Below, piece by piece: positions 49,199 to 57,731 of a DNA stretch of 64,000 nucleotides. Source of the stretch: Azospirillum sp. B21 (lineage in GTDB: Bacteria > Pseudomonadota > Alphaproteobacteria > Azospirillales > Azospirillaceae); contig NZ_VTTO01000004.1 of NCBI RefSeq assembly GCF_008364825.1, forward strand, positions 263,202-327,201. Reading direction: 5' to 3'. A program made the translations under genes and the position numbers. Under the pieces are notes generated by a model. The model had not been told where the DNA came from and did no database searches. It worked only from the letters and a program-made list of their open reading frames with translations. Positions within the stretch are counted from its first letter, which is position 1. Each line of letters begins with the position of its first letter.

Positions 49199-50581
49199 AT
49201 GACCGCTCCGGGCAGCACCGTCGGCAACTCCGCCGCCAGCCGCGACAAGGCCTTCATCCTCCATCCCTACACCAACCTTGACGTCCACGAGACGCAGGGG
49301 CCGATGATCATCGAGCGCGGCGAGGGCATCCGCGTCTTCGACGACGGCGGCAAGGATTACATCGAGGGCATGGCCAGCCTGTGGTGCGTCTCGCTCGGCT
49401 GGGGGGAGGAGCGGCTGGTCCAGGCGGCGACCAAGCAGATGCGGCAGCTGTCCAGCTATCACATCTTCGGCCACAAGTCGCATGAGCCGGGAATCGATCT
49501 GGCGGAAAAGCTGATCGGACTGGCGCCGGTGCCGATGTCGAAGGTCTTCTTCGCCAATTCGGGTTCGGAAGCCAACGACACCGCGATCAAACTGATCTGG
49601 TACTACAACAACGCGCTCGGCCGGCCGGAGAAGAAGAAGATCCTCTCGCGCCAGCGTGCCTATCACGGCGTGACGGTGGCGACCGCCAGCCTGACCGGGC
49701 TGCCCAACAACCACCGCGATTTCGACCTGCCGATCGCCCGCATCATCCATGGCGATTGCCCGCACCACTACCGCAACGCCCTTGAGGGCGAGAGCGAGGA
49801 AGCCTTCGCCACCCGCTTGGCCGAACAGCTGGAGGCGCTGATCCTGGCCGAGGGGCCGGACACCATCGCCGCCATGTTCGCCGAGCCGATCATGGGTGCC
49901 GGCGGCGTCGTGGTGCCGCCCGCGACCTACTTCGCCAAGATCCAGCCGGTGTTGAAGAAATACGACATCCTACTGGTCGCCGACGAGGTGATCTGCGGCT
50001 TCGGCCGCACCGGCAATTTCTGGGGCAGCCAGACCATGGGCATGCAGCCGGACATCCTGACCTGCGCCAAGCAGCTGTCGTCGGGCTATCTGCCGATCTC
50101 CGCCGTCATGGTGTCGGACGCGGTCTATCGCGCCTGCGTCGACGAGAGCCGGAAGATCGGCACCTTCGGCCATGGCTACACCTACTCCGCCCACCCGGTG
50201 GCGGCGGCGGTGGCGCTGGAAACGTTGAAGATCTACGAGGAGCGCGACATCGTCGGCCATATCCGCGGGGTCGCTCCGGCGTTCCAGAACCGTCTGAAGG
50301 CGCTGGCGGAGCATCCGCTGGTCGGCGAGGCCCGCGGTATCGGCCTGATCGGCGCGCTGGAACTGGTGGCCGACAAGGCGACCAAGGTGCCTTTCGACCC
50401 GCCCGGCCGCGCCGGCGCACTGGTCAACGGCCTTGCCCAGGAGAACGGCCTGATCGTCCGCGCCATGGGCGATTCCATCGCGCTGTGCCCGCCGCTGGTG
50501 ATCTCCGAGGCGGAGATTCGCGAGACCTTCGACCGGCTGACCAAGGCGCTGGACGCCGCGGTGCCGGTTCTGCGCGGGTGA
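49199..50581 (+). CDS. Class III (omega) aminotransferase
   Basis: A 460-residue PLP enzyme of the class III aminotransferase family. The N-terminus (PYTNLDVHETQGPMIIERGEG) and the phosphate cup NSGSEANDTAIKLIWYYNN fit the group acting on omega-amines or beta-alanine/pyruvate. The PLP-ring Asp is in LVADEVICGFGRTG and the Schiff-base Lys in CAKQLSSGYLPISA. Likely acceptors are pyruvate or 2-oxoglutarate; the amine donor is not evident. No catabolic partners flank it. The ATG at 49199 begins a short Ser/Ala-rich head before the conserved core. Confidence 0.92.
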   Translation: MTAPGSTVGNSAASRDKAFILHPYTNLDVHETQGPMIIERGEGIRVFDDGGKDYIEGMASLWCVSLGWGEERLVQAATKQMRQLSSYHIFGHKSHEPGIDLAEKLIGLAPVPMSKVFFANSGSEANDTAIKLIWYYNNALGRPEKKKILSRQRAYHGVTVATASLTGLPNNHRDFDLPIARIIHGDCPHHYRNALEGESEEAFATRLAEQLEALILAEGPDTIAAMFAEPIMGAGGVVVPPATYFAKIQPVLKKYDILLVADEVICGFGRTGNFWGSQTMGMQPDILTCAKQLSSGYLPISAVMVSDAVYRACVDESRKIGTFGHGYTYSAHPVAAAVALETLKIYEERDIVGHIRGVAPAFQNRLKALAEHPLVGEARGIGLIGALELVADKATKVPFDPPGRAGALVNGLAQENGLIVRAMGDSIALCPPLVISEAEIRETFDRLTKALDAAVPVLRG

Positions 50582-50611
50582 GATTCGGCCGGGGGTGGGG
50601 CGCTTCGCGCC

Positions 50612-51838
50612 CTATCCCCTCCGCAGATGCATCTTGCCCAGGCCGCCCAGTGCGTCGAACAGCTGGCGGAACTGGGTGAGGAACTGCTCCCACGTCGCCT
50701 TCGTCGTCGGCTCGATGGCGGCGTGCAGGGCGCCCAGGCTGGTCCTGCCGTCGACCCTAGACAGGATCGGCCCGGCCAGCCGCGGCAGGGGCAGGGCCAC
50801 GATGCTGCCCATCAGGTCGAATTCCAGGCTGCCACCGGGCGGCACGGTCTTCGCCACCATCGGGCCGTCGATGTCGCGCAGGACCGGGATAACGTCCGGC
50901 CCGTCCGGCGCGATGCGGGCGGCCTCCAGATCGGCGGGACGCAGCAGATAGGCGATGTGCTTGGTGAAGGCGCCGGTGATGCGCTCGGTCCAGGCGGCGC
51001 GTTCCAGCATGCCCATTGCCTCCAGCCGCTTCAGCACGCGGGCGTCCTTGACCCACAGCGACGGTTCGTAGCGCAACGGGTCGATCAGCGTCGCGATGGC
51101 GAGCCCGGCGCTGTCCGCCAGTTCCGCCAGCTGCGGCACGCTGTAGGGCCGGTCGCAGCTGTGCAGCAGCAGGTCGTAGAGGTTGGCGTCGGCCAGCCGG
51201 TGGTCGCTGATATGCGGGTTGTTCAGCAGCCAGTTGGTCGGCGGCAGCGCCTGGATCAGCCGGCGGGCCAGCGCCACCTTCTCGGCCGCCGGCAGCCCCT
51301 CGGTCATGCCGCGCAGCGCCTCCTGCATCGGGTAGACGCCGGTGCGGCCATAGGGGGCGTAGACCATGATGCCAATGCCGCCGCCGGGCGCCAGTGCGCC
51401 GGCCAGAGAGCGCAAGCCCGCCGCCGGATCGTCCAGATGGTGCAGCACGCCGCAGCAGTCGATGTAGTCGAACGGCCCCATTCCATCGAGTTCCAGCAGT
51501 GATCCACGGCGGAAGTCGATGTTGGTCAGACCGCGCGCCTTGGCCCGCGCCTCGGCGACGGCGCGGCTGGCGTCGGACAGGTCGATGTAGGTGATGCGGC
51601 CGGGATTGCCGGCATCGGCCATCTGCTGCGCCAGCATGATGGTGCCGTCCCCCGTGCCGCCGCCGGCCACCAGCACGCGCAGCGGCCGGGAATGGTCGAT
51701 CCGGCCGCCGAAGACATGCTGGACCAGCTCGTCCAGATGGCTGGGCGAGCCGGTGATCAGGCGCTTGGACTCGTCGGCCGGGTTGCGCGCCGGGTAGGGA
51801 TAGGCTTCGTACTGGGCGCGCAGGTCGTCGATGCTCAT
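50612..51838 (-). CDS. Class I SAM-dependent methyltransferase (two-domain)
   Basis: A 408-residue protein. An N-terminal methyltransferase domain (motif I VLVAGGGTGDGTIMLAQQ, then YIDLSDASRAVAEARAKA and DYIDCCGVLHHLDDP) takes up about residues 30-210. A roughly 190-residue C-terminal region (ITGAFTKHIAYLLR to FRQLFDALGGLGKM) resembles winged-helix-like tails seen in bacterial protein or tetratricopeptide-linked methyltransferases, but I cannot name it. The substrate is unknown. The ATG at 51838 begins MSIDDLRAQYEAYPYPARNP, the family-typical start; 51874 is the alternative. It lies downstream of the asparaginase gene on the same strand. Confidence 0.85.
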   Translation of the reverse strand: MSIDDLRAQYEAYPYPARNPADESKRLITGSPSHLDELVQHVFGGRIDHSRPLRVLVAGGGTGDGTIMLAQQMADAGNPGRITYIDLSDASRAVAEARAKARGLTNIDFRRGSLLELDGMGPFDYIDCCGVLHHLDDPAAGLRSLAGALAPGGGIGIMVYAPYGRTGVYPMQEALRGMTEGLPAAEKVALARRLIQALPPTNWLLNNPHISDHRLADANLYDLLLHSCDRPYSVPQLAELADSAGLAIATLIDPLRYEPSLWVKDARVLKRLEAMGMLERAAWTERITGAFTKHIAYLLRPADLEAARIAPDGPDVIPVLRDIDGPMVAKTVPPGGSLEFDLMGSIVALPLPRLAGPILSRVDGRTSLGALHAAIEPTTKATWEQFLTQFRQLFDALGGLGKMHLRRG

Positions 51839-51919
51839 GGGGGGCTGCTCATAAGGGACGGGCGCGGCGACCATAGCACCGCAGCCGCACCCGCTGCATC
51901 CGCCTGATGACGGCCTTTC

Positions 51920-53038
51920 TCAGCCCGGCCAGCCCGCCGCGGCACGTACCTCGCCCACCCGCGTGCCGGCGCGGTTCAGCAGCGGGGCAGTCAGCAATTG
52001 CGGCACGCGCGCCCATTGGGCATCGGTCAGCGCCTTGGTCGAGCGGATCAGCGCGGCCAGAGCCACCTCGCGGGCGCGGGCGGCGCCATCCTCGATCTTC
52101 AGCGCGATGCCGATGCCCTGGTCCGGGATCACGGCGCAGCCGACACCCTCGGCCCCGCCCTTGACCAGGACGGCGCCGCCGGCCGCCTCCATCAGCGCGG
52201 TGTCGAAGGTGCCGGTGCCGCCGATCAGGAAGGGGTGCTTGCCCCAAGCGGCAGCGATGCGGGTGACGGCCGCGGCCCGCGCGTCGGGCAGGTCGACCGG
52301 GTCGGCAATGCGGGCCATGGCATAGGCGATGGCGCCCAGCGGGATGCCGACGGTCGGGATGGAACAGCCGTCCACACCCCAGGGTGCGCCGAACAGATCC
52401 TGGCCGGTCATCTGCTCCATCACGCCCAGGATGCGCTGCTGCACCGGGTGTTCGTAGCGGACATAGCCCTTCAGCCGCTCGCCCTTGTGCTTCGCCGTGG
52501 TCAGGAAGCCGCTGTGCTTGCCGGAGCAGTTGTTGTGGAAGGCGGTCGGCGCCTCGCCGCGGCGGACCAGATCCTCGGCGGTGGCGGGATCGTAGGGGAT
52601 CTGCGCGCCGCATTCGTAGTCGTCGAGCGTCAGCCCGACCCGCTCCGCCCAGGATCGCACCAGTTCGGTGTGGCGCGGCTCGCCATTGTGGGAGGAGCAG
52701 GCGAGCGCCAGTTCCTCGTCCCCCAGCCCGAAGGCGTCGAGCGCGCCGCTTTCCACCAGCGGGATCGCCTGCAGCGACTTGATGGCGGAGCGCGGATAGA
52801 CCAGCGCGTCGATGTCGCCCCAGCGCGCCAGCACATGGCCGCCGGCATCGACGATGCAGGCGCGGGCGCGGTGGACCGATTCCACCAGGCTGCCGCGCGT
52901 CACCTCGACGGTGATCGGGCTTTCCGCAGGACCGGACAGGTCGGCGCGGCCCTCGGCGCTCTCGCCATGGTGGTGGGAATGGCCGTGGTGGTGATCCCCA
53001 CCGCAGCAGGAATGGTCGTGGGTATGGTCTTGGCTCAT
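51920..53038 (-). CDS. Asparaginase (type II-like, PF06089) with His-rich N-terminus
   Basis: A 372-residue asparaginase of the Rhizobium etli thermolabile type, which hydrolyses asparagine to aspartate and ammonia. The core has VEVTRGSLVESVHRARA, YPRSAIKSLQAIPL (catalytic Ser/Lys region), SSHNGEPRHTELV, NNCSGKHSGFL and GVDGCSIPTVGIPL, all intact. Unusually it starts with a metal-binding-like head, about residues 3-25, with 10 or more His plus a Cys-Cys pair (HTHDHSCC, HHHGHSHHHG). The ATG at 53038 was preferred to 53074. It is divergent from the RNA methyltransferase gene. Confidence 0.9.
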   Translation of the reverse strand: MSQDHTHDHSCCGGDHHHGHSHHHGESAEGRADLSGPAESPITVEVTRGSLVESVHRARACIVDAGGHVLARWGDIDALVYPRSAIKSLQAIPLVESGALDAFGLGDEELALACSSHNGEPRHTELVRSWAERVGLTLDDYECGAQIPYDPATAEDLVRRGEAPTAFHNNCSGKHSGFLTTAKHKGERLKGYVRYEHPVQQRILGVMEQMTGQDLFGAPWGVDGCSIPTVGIPLGAIAYAMARIADPVDLPDARAAAVTRIAAAWGKHPFLIGGTGTFDTALMEAAGGAVLVKGGAEGVGCAVIPDQGIGIALKIEDGAARAREVALAALIRSTKALTDAQWARVPQLLTAPLLNRAGTRVGEVRAAAGWPG

Positions 53039-53116
53039 GCCGGCAAGCTTGCCTCGGGCGGACGGTGGCGGCAAGCTCCCGCCCGGTTATCTTTGGCTTC
53101 GATGTGTGGGTTCTTC

Positions 53117-53701
53117 ATGCGTGGTTATTTCGGAATCGGGGTGGAGCGGATCAGCAAGCCGGGCAATGTCGGCAACCTGATGCGCACCGCCCATGCCTTC
53201 GGCGCCTCCTTCTTCTTCGCCATCGATCCGGAACCGGATCTGCGGGAGACGAAGCTGGTCGACACCTCGGGCGCCACGCTGCACCTGCCGCTCTACATCC
53301 ACGAGCGGGTCGCCGACTTTACCCTGCCCAGGGACTGCATGCTGGTCGGGGTGGAACTGACCGACGACGCGGTGGAACTGCCCAGCTTCCGCCACCCGTC
53401 CCGCGCCGCCTATGTGCTGGGGCCGGAGCGCGACAGCCTGTCACCGGCCCTGCTGGCGCGCTGCGACCATGTGGTCAAGATCCCGATGTCCTTCTGCATC
53501 AATGTCGGCGTCGCCGGGGCGCTGGTGATGTATGACCGGATGATCTCGCTCGGCCGCTTCGCCGAGCGCCCGGTGCGTCCCGGCGGCCCGCTGGAGGCGC
53601 CGGCCCAGCATCGCCATGGCCGACAGATCATGCGCAACGCCGACCGCCGCCGCCGCATCCGCGGAGAGCAGAAGCCCGCCGCGGACGACAGCGACGAGTA
53701 A
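53117..53701 (+). CDS. SpoU/TrmH-type RNA 2'-O-methyltransferase
   Basis: A 194-residue SPOUT methyltransferase. Motif 1 is GNVGNLMRTAHAFGA, motif 2 YVLGPERDSLSPALL (Gly-rich SAM knot) and motif 3 VKIPMSFCINVGVAGALVMYDR, all of which fit 2'-O-ribose methylation of tRNA or rRNA. A basic Arg-rich tail (about residues 165-190) may bind RNA. Met at 53117 starts MRGYFGIGVERISKP, like relatives; an ATG at 53102 adds five residues. The next gene is convergent, 8 bp away. Confidence 0.9.
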   Translation: MRGYFGIGVERISKPGNVGNLMRTAHAFGASFFFAIDPEPDLRETKLVDTSGATLHLPLYIHERVADFTLPRDCMLVGVELTDDAVELPSFRHPSRAAYVLGPERDSLSPALLARCDHVVKIPMSFCINVGVAGALVMYDRMISLGRFAERPVRPGGPLEAPAQHRHGRQIMRNADRRRRIRGEQKPAADDSDE

Positions 53702-53709
53702 GCATAGGG

Positions 53710-54270
53710 TCAGAGCGGCAGCGGATCGTCTCCGGCGACGGCGCAGATCCGCTGCACCACCGCGGGCTTGGGCAGCGATATCTCCCCCTGTTCGAAGGCG
53801 ACCACCTGAAGCGTGCCGCGCACCGCCTCCAGCAACTCGCCCCGGCGCAGCAGGAAGTCGGGGGAGGACGGGCGGCCGAAGCGGGCGTTGCCGTCGGCGA
53901 AGGTCTCGTAGATCAGCACGCCGCCGGGTTCCAGCGCCGTCAGGATGGCGGAGAAGAGCGGGCGGTACAGGTAGTTGGTGACGACGATCCCGGCGAAGCG
54001 GCCGTCGATCGGCAGGGAATCGGGAGCGGCGCCCGAGTCGCCGCTTTCCAGATCGGCCTGGATCAGGTCGACGCCCGCGCTGCCTTCCAGGTCGGCGACG
54101 CCGCCGAGATCGCGGTCCAGACCGACGACCGGATGGCCGCGCCGGTGGAACAGCCGCAGATGCCGTCCGCCGCCGCAGGCGAGGTCGAGCACCGGACCGC
54201 CCGCCCGCACCAGCGGGGCGAAGCGCTCCACCCAGGGGGAGGGCGGCGAAAGCGGGTGGGGCGTGGGCAT
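53710..54270 (-). CDS. Class I SAM-dependent methyltransferase (TehB-like)
   Basis: A 186-residue small methyltransferase. The SAM motif I is VLDLACGGGRHLRLF, followed by the acidic end of beta-2 (VVGLDRDL) and VVTNYLYRPLF for the motif IV region. This shape is shared by TehB-like tellurite or thiopurine methyltransferases, but the substrate cannot be assigned. The ATG at 54270 precedes a Pro-rich head (PTPHPLSPPSP). It is convergent with the RNA methyltransferase and divergent from the DUF1178 gene. Confidence 0.86.
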   Translation of the reverse strand: MPTPHPLSPPSPWVERFAPLVRAGGPVLDLACGGGRHLRLFHRRGHPVVGLDRDLGGVADLEGSAGVDLIQADLESGDSGAAPDSLPIDGRFAGIVVTNYLYRPLFSAILTALEPGGVLIYETFADGNARFGRPSSPDFLLRRGELLEAVRGTLQVVAFEQGEISLPKPAVVQRICAVAGDDPLPL

Positions 54271-54470
54271 GGTCGGATTTCCCTTCGCGGACTTTCCTTT
54301 GGCGGTCGCGGAAACGATATCACAGGTGGTATGGACGACAGGACCGGGCGGCGTTTGACGGCGCGGCCCGGCCGTGCTGAATTAGGGCAAATCCCGAGTC
54401 GCGCCGCAACCCGGACCGGCGCACCGGGGCGGACCTTCCTGCTGCGGGTTAGTTTGGGGCTTGTGGGGAT

Positions 54471-55070
54471 ATGATCCTCTTCGCGTTGAGATGCTCGGCC
54501 GACCACCGGTTCGAGGCATGGTTCCGCAACGGTGCCGCCTATGACGAACAGGCGGCGGCGCACCAGATCGCCTGCCCGATCTGCGGCGACACCGTCGTCG
54601 GCAAGGCGCCGATGGCCCCGCGCATCGCCAAGGGCGTCGCCAAGGCCGCCGACCGTGCGCGCGAACAGGCCGAAGCCGTCGCGGCCGACGCCCCGCCGGC
54701 GGCCGTTTCCGCCGCCATTCCCGGCCATGCCCCTTCCCTTGCGCCCGCCGCCCTGCCGGCGCCGATTCCCGCCCCGGTTCCGCTGCCCAGCGCCGCCGAC
54801 ATGGTCGCCGCCCTGCCGCCCAGCCTGAACGACGCCCAGCGCGAGGCGGTGGCCGAGGTGATGCGGCAGCTGACCGAGGTGCGGCGCAGCGTGGAGAAGA
54901 ACTGCGATTATGTCGGCGACCGCTTCGCCGAAGAGGCGCGGCGCATCCATTACGGCGAGACCGACCCCCGCGGCATCTATGGCGAGGCGTCGGACGACGA
55001 GGTCGCCGAACTCCACGAGGAAGGTGTGACATTTCACCGCATTCCGTGGATTCCGCGAAGCGACTCCTGA
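54471..55070 (+). CDS. DUF1178 family protein
   Basis: A 199-residue alphaproteobacterial protein. The DUF1178 opening MILFALRCSADHRFEAWFRNG is followed by a zinc-ribbon-like single CxxC (CPIC), an Ala/Pro-rich linker (about residues 55-105), and the conserved C-terminal core (RQLTEVRRSVEKNCDYVG, FAEEARRIHYGETDPRGIYG). The second Cys pair that many zinc ribbons have may be supplied by the N-terminal Cys-x-x-x-His. Function is unknown. It frequently sits near the grxC/nitrilase cluster, which is 6 kb away here. A terminator-like hairpin follows. Confidence 0.9.
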   Translation: MILFALRCSADHRFEAWFRNGAAYDEQAAAHQIACPICGDTVVGKAPMAPRIAKGVAKAADRAREQAEAVAADAPPAAVSAAIPGHAPSLAPAALPAPIPAPVPLPSAADMVAALPPSLNDAQREAVAEVMRQLTEVRRSVEKNCDYVGDRFAEEARRIHYGETDPRGIYGEASDDEVAELHEEGVTFHRIPWIPRSDS

Positions 55071-55437
55071 GGGTTGCGGCCGCCGCGCCGGATGCGGCGG
55101 CACCACTGATTCCCAACGAAACCATCTGAAAAGCTGACTGTTTGTAAGGCGCGCCCGGAAACGGGGGCGCCTTTCTCGTATGCCGCCGCAGCCCTGGCCG
55201 GGGCCTGGATTTCCGGGGATTTCCGGGGGATCGTCCCCGGTTGGCGCACCATCCCATCGACCAAGGTAGGGGGTGCGCCCAACAATGATCTGTATCAAAC
55301 AATTGGGCAGGTCAAGGGCGTACGAATTACGGGGAGAAACCCGGACGCGACCGCCCGGACGGCAAATGCCCGCATGTCCCGCAGACGGTGTCTGAAGGAC
55401 AGCCGAACAATTGCCGGCACTCGATGAGGGGACGCAC
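55071..55437. other. 367-bp gap before the acetate permease operon
   Basis: No gene is supported. It holds the DUF1178 terminator hairpin (55146-55173), a tandem GGATTTCCGG/GGATTTCCGGG (55207-55227), a GGGGATCGTCCCC palindrome (55225-55237) and two CAATTG sites. These are candidate control elements for the DUF485-actP operon. I could not pick a clear promoter. Confidence 0.5.
55146..55173 (+). terminator. Terminator hairpin after DUF1178 gene
   Basis: AAGGCGCGCCCG with CGGGGGCGCCTT around GAAA: 11 pairs with one internal mismatch and a GNRA-type loop, 76 bp after the stop. A short T-rich run follows (TTTCTC). Confidence 0.65.
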
Positions 55438-55740
55438 ATGAATCAAAGCGCACAACGGATTTTGAACAATCCGAAGTTCCAGGAGCTGGTGGCGAAACGG
55501 TCCGCCTTCGCCTGGACTTTGTCGATTGCCATGCTGGTCATCTATTTCGGTTTCATTCTGCTGGTGGCGTTCGGGAAGAGCTTCCTGGGCACGCCGATCG
55601 GCTCCGGCGTCACGACCTGGGGCATTCCGGTCGGCGTCTTCACCATCGTGTCCGCCTTCATCCTGACCGGCATCTACGTCTACCGGGCGAACGGCGAATT
55701 CGACGAGCTGAACCGCCAGATCCTGGAGGAATCGAAGTGA
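55438..55740 (+). CDS. DUF485 membrane protein (YjcH-like)
   Basis: A 100-residue inner-membrane protein with two helices ([24 protein letters not shown] and [24 protein letters not shown] region). It starts with the DUF485 signature [18 protein letters not shown]. It is the small partner of the acetate permease in the yjcH-actP operon; its exact role in transport or assembly is not established. Its stop overlaps the actP GTG by 4 bp, so they are coupled. Confidence 0.93.
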   Translation: MNQSAQRILNNPKFQELVAKRSAFAWTLSIAMLVIYFGFILLVAFGKSFLGTPIGSGVTTWGIPVGVFTIVSAFILTGIYVYRANGEFDELNRQILEESK

Positions 55741-57464
55741 TCCGCGCAGCCACCACCCGCATCGCCGCCCCGGCTGCCGCCCTGGCCGCCATGGCGGGCG
55801 CGCTGGTTCCCGCCTCCGCTTACGCCGCCGCCGTCGAAGGCGCGGTGACCAAGCAGGCGACGAACTGGTCCGCCATCATCATGTTCCTGATCTTCGTCCT
55901 CCTGACGCTGGGCATCACCTTCTGGGCGGCCCGCCGGACGAAGTCGGCCAAGGACTTCTACGCCGCCGGCGGCGGCATCACCGGCTTCCAGAACGGTCTG
56001 GCCATCGCCGGCGACTACATGTCGGCCGCGTCCTTCCTGGGCATCGCCGGCCTGGTGTACGCCAACGGCTTCGACGGCCTGATCTTCTCGGTGGGCTGGC
56101 TGGTCGGCTGGCCGATCATCCTGTTCCTGATCGCGGAACGGCTGCGCAACCTCGGCAAGTACACCTTCGCCGACGTCGCCTCCTACCGCTTCCAGCAGAC
56201 GCCGATCCGCACCCTGTCGGCCTGCGGCTCGCTGGCGACCGTCACCTTCTACCTGATCGCCCAGATGGTGGGCGCCGGCAAGCTGATCCAGCTGCTGTTC
56301 GGCCTCGACTATCTGGTCGCCGTCATCATCGTCGGCGTGCTGATGATCGGCTACGTGACCTTCGGCGGCATGCTGGCGACCACCTGGGTGCAGATCATCA
56401 AGGCGGTGATGCTGCTGTCCGGCGCCTCCTTCATGGCCTTCATGATCCTGGCGAAGTTCGGCTTCAGCCCCGAGGCGATGTTCAAGGCCGCGGTCGACAT
56501 TCACCCGAAGGGTCTGGCGATCATGTCGCCGGGCGCGCTGATCAGCGATCCGATCTCGGCGATCTCGCTGGGCATGGCGCTGATGTTCGGCACCGCCGGC
56601 CTGCCGCACATCCTGATGCGCTTCTTCACCGTCGCCGACGCCAAGGAAGCCCGCAAGTCGGTCTTCTACGCCACCGGCTTCATCGGCTACTTCTACATCC
56701 TGACCTTCATCATCGGCTTCGGCGCCATCCTGATGATCCTGGCCCCCGACGCCACCGGCGCCTATCCCTTCCTGACGGCGGCCCCGGCGGCCGGCGCCAA
56801 GGCGGTGATCGCCAACGTCATCGGCGGCACCAACATGGCGGCCATCCACACCGCCCATGCGGTCGGCGGCGACCTGTTCTACGGCTTCATCTCGGCGGTC
56901 GCCTTCGCCACCATCCTGGCGGTGGTCGCGGGTCTGACGCTGGCCGGCGCCTCTGCGGTCTCCCATGACCTCTACGCCTCGGTCTTCGCCAAGGGCCGCG
57001 TGAACGAGGCCGACGAAATCCGCGTCTCGAAGATTACCACGGTCGTCATCGGCATCCTGTCGATCGTCCTCGGCATCGCCTTCGAGAACCAGAACGTCGC
57101 CTTCATGGTCGGCCTGGCCTTCGTCATCGCCGCCTCGGCCAACTTCCCGATCCTGCTGATGTCGATGTTCTGGAACAAGATGACCACCCGCGGCGCCGTC
57201 ATCGGCGGCACGCTGGGCCTGGTGTCGGCGGTCACGATGCTGGTCCTGGGTCCGACGGTGTGGAAGGCGGTTCTGGGCAACCCGGCCGCGCTCTTCCCCT
57301 ACGACAACCCCGGCCTGTTCTCGATCATCATCGCCTTCGTCGGCATCTGGTTCTTCTCGATCACCGACAACAGCGCGCAGGCCCAGAAGGAGCGCAAAGA
57401 CTTCGAAGCCCAGTACATCCGGTCGCAGACCGGCCTGGGTGCCGAGGGTGCCTCCGCCCACTAA
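55737..57464 (+). CDS. actP: Cation/acetate symporter
   Basis: A 575-residue sodium-solute symporter family protein that takes up acetate and other short carboxylates. A cleavable signal or leading helix ([21 protein letters not shown]) comes before about 13 helices. The SSF core shows [34 protein letters not shown] and [21 protein letters not shown]. The GTG at 55737 overlaps the DUF485 stop. An intrinsic terminator 200 bp downstream separates it from the DUF294 gene, although that terminator may be partial. Confidence 0.95.
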   Translation: MIRAATTRIAAPAAALAAMAGALVPASAYAAAVEGAVTKQATNWSAIIMFLIFVLLTLGITFWAARRTKSAKDFYAAGGGITGFQNGLAIAGDYMSAASFLGIAGLVYANGFDGLIFSVGWLVGWPIILFLIAERLRNLGKYTFADVASYRFQQTPIRTLSACGSLATVTFYLIAQMVGAGKLIQLLFGLDYLVAVIIVGVLMIGYVTFGGMLATTWVQIIKAVMLLSGASFMAFMILAKFGFSPEAMFKAAVDIHPKGLAIMSPGALISDPISAISLGMALMFGTAGLPHILMRFFTVADAKEARKSVFYATGFIGYFYILTFIIGFGAILMILAPDATGAYPFLTAAPAAGAKAVIANVIGGTNMAAIHTAHAVGGDLFYGFISAVAFATILAVVAGLTLAGASAVSHDLYASVFAKGRVNEADEIRVSKITTVVIGILSIVLGIAFENQNVAFMVGLAFVIAASANFPILLMSMFWNKMTTRGAVIGGTLGLVSAVTMLVLGPTVWKAVLGNPAALFPYDNPGLFSIIIAFVGIWFFSITDNSAQAQKERKDFEAQYIRSQTGLGAEGASAH

Positions 57465-57663
57465 GGCCACCTGCCGAACGAAGAAAACGGGCAAAGCGCC
57501 AAGAAGAAGAACGGAAGGGATCGCGTCTCGCACCGCATCCCTTCCTCCCACCGGGGGAGGCATCCCTTCCCCTCCGGGAAAACGCTCCAGCCCGTGCGGT
57601 GAGCGAACCACGCCGCCAAATGTCGCACCCGCTTCCGGCATCACGCCCGGCGGGTGTATCCTG

Positions 57664-57700
57664 AAAAGCGCCTCCGGATGCGATCCGGGGGCGCTTTTTT
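57664..57700 (+). terminator. Rho-independent terminator after actP
   Basis: A 16-pair stem (57664-57679 with 57683-57698, one T-G wobble) with a 3-nt GCG loop runs straight into TTTTTT. This is the strongest terminator in the window, 200 bp after actP and 31 bp before the next start. Confidence 0.93.
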
Positions 57701-57731
57701 ATGCCCCGCCCTCCTGTGACGGAGCCCGCCC

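Noticed and set aside
55680..57644. A 654-codon minus-strand frame opposite actP
   Set aside because: Low-complexity Asp/Arg/Gly translation with no motif; it is a shadow of actP.
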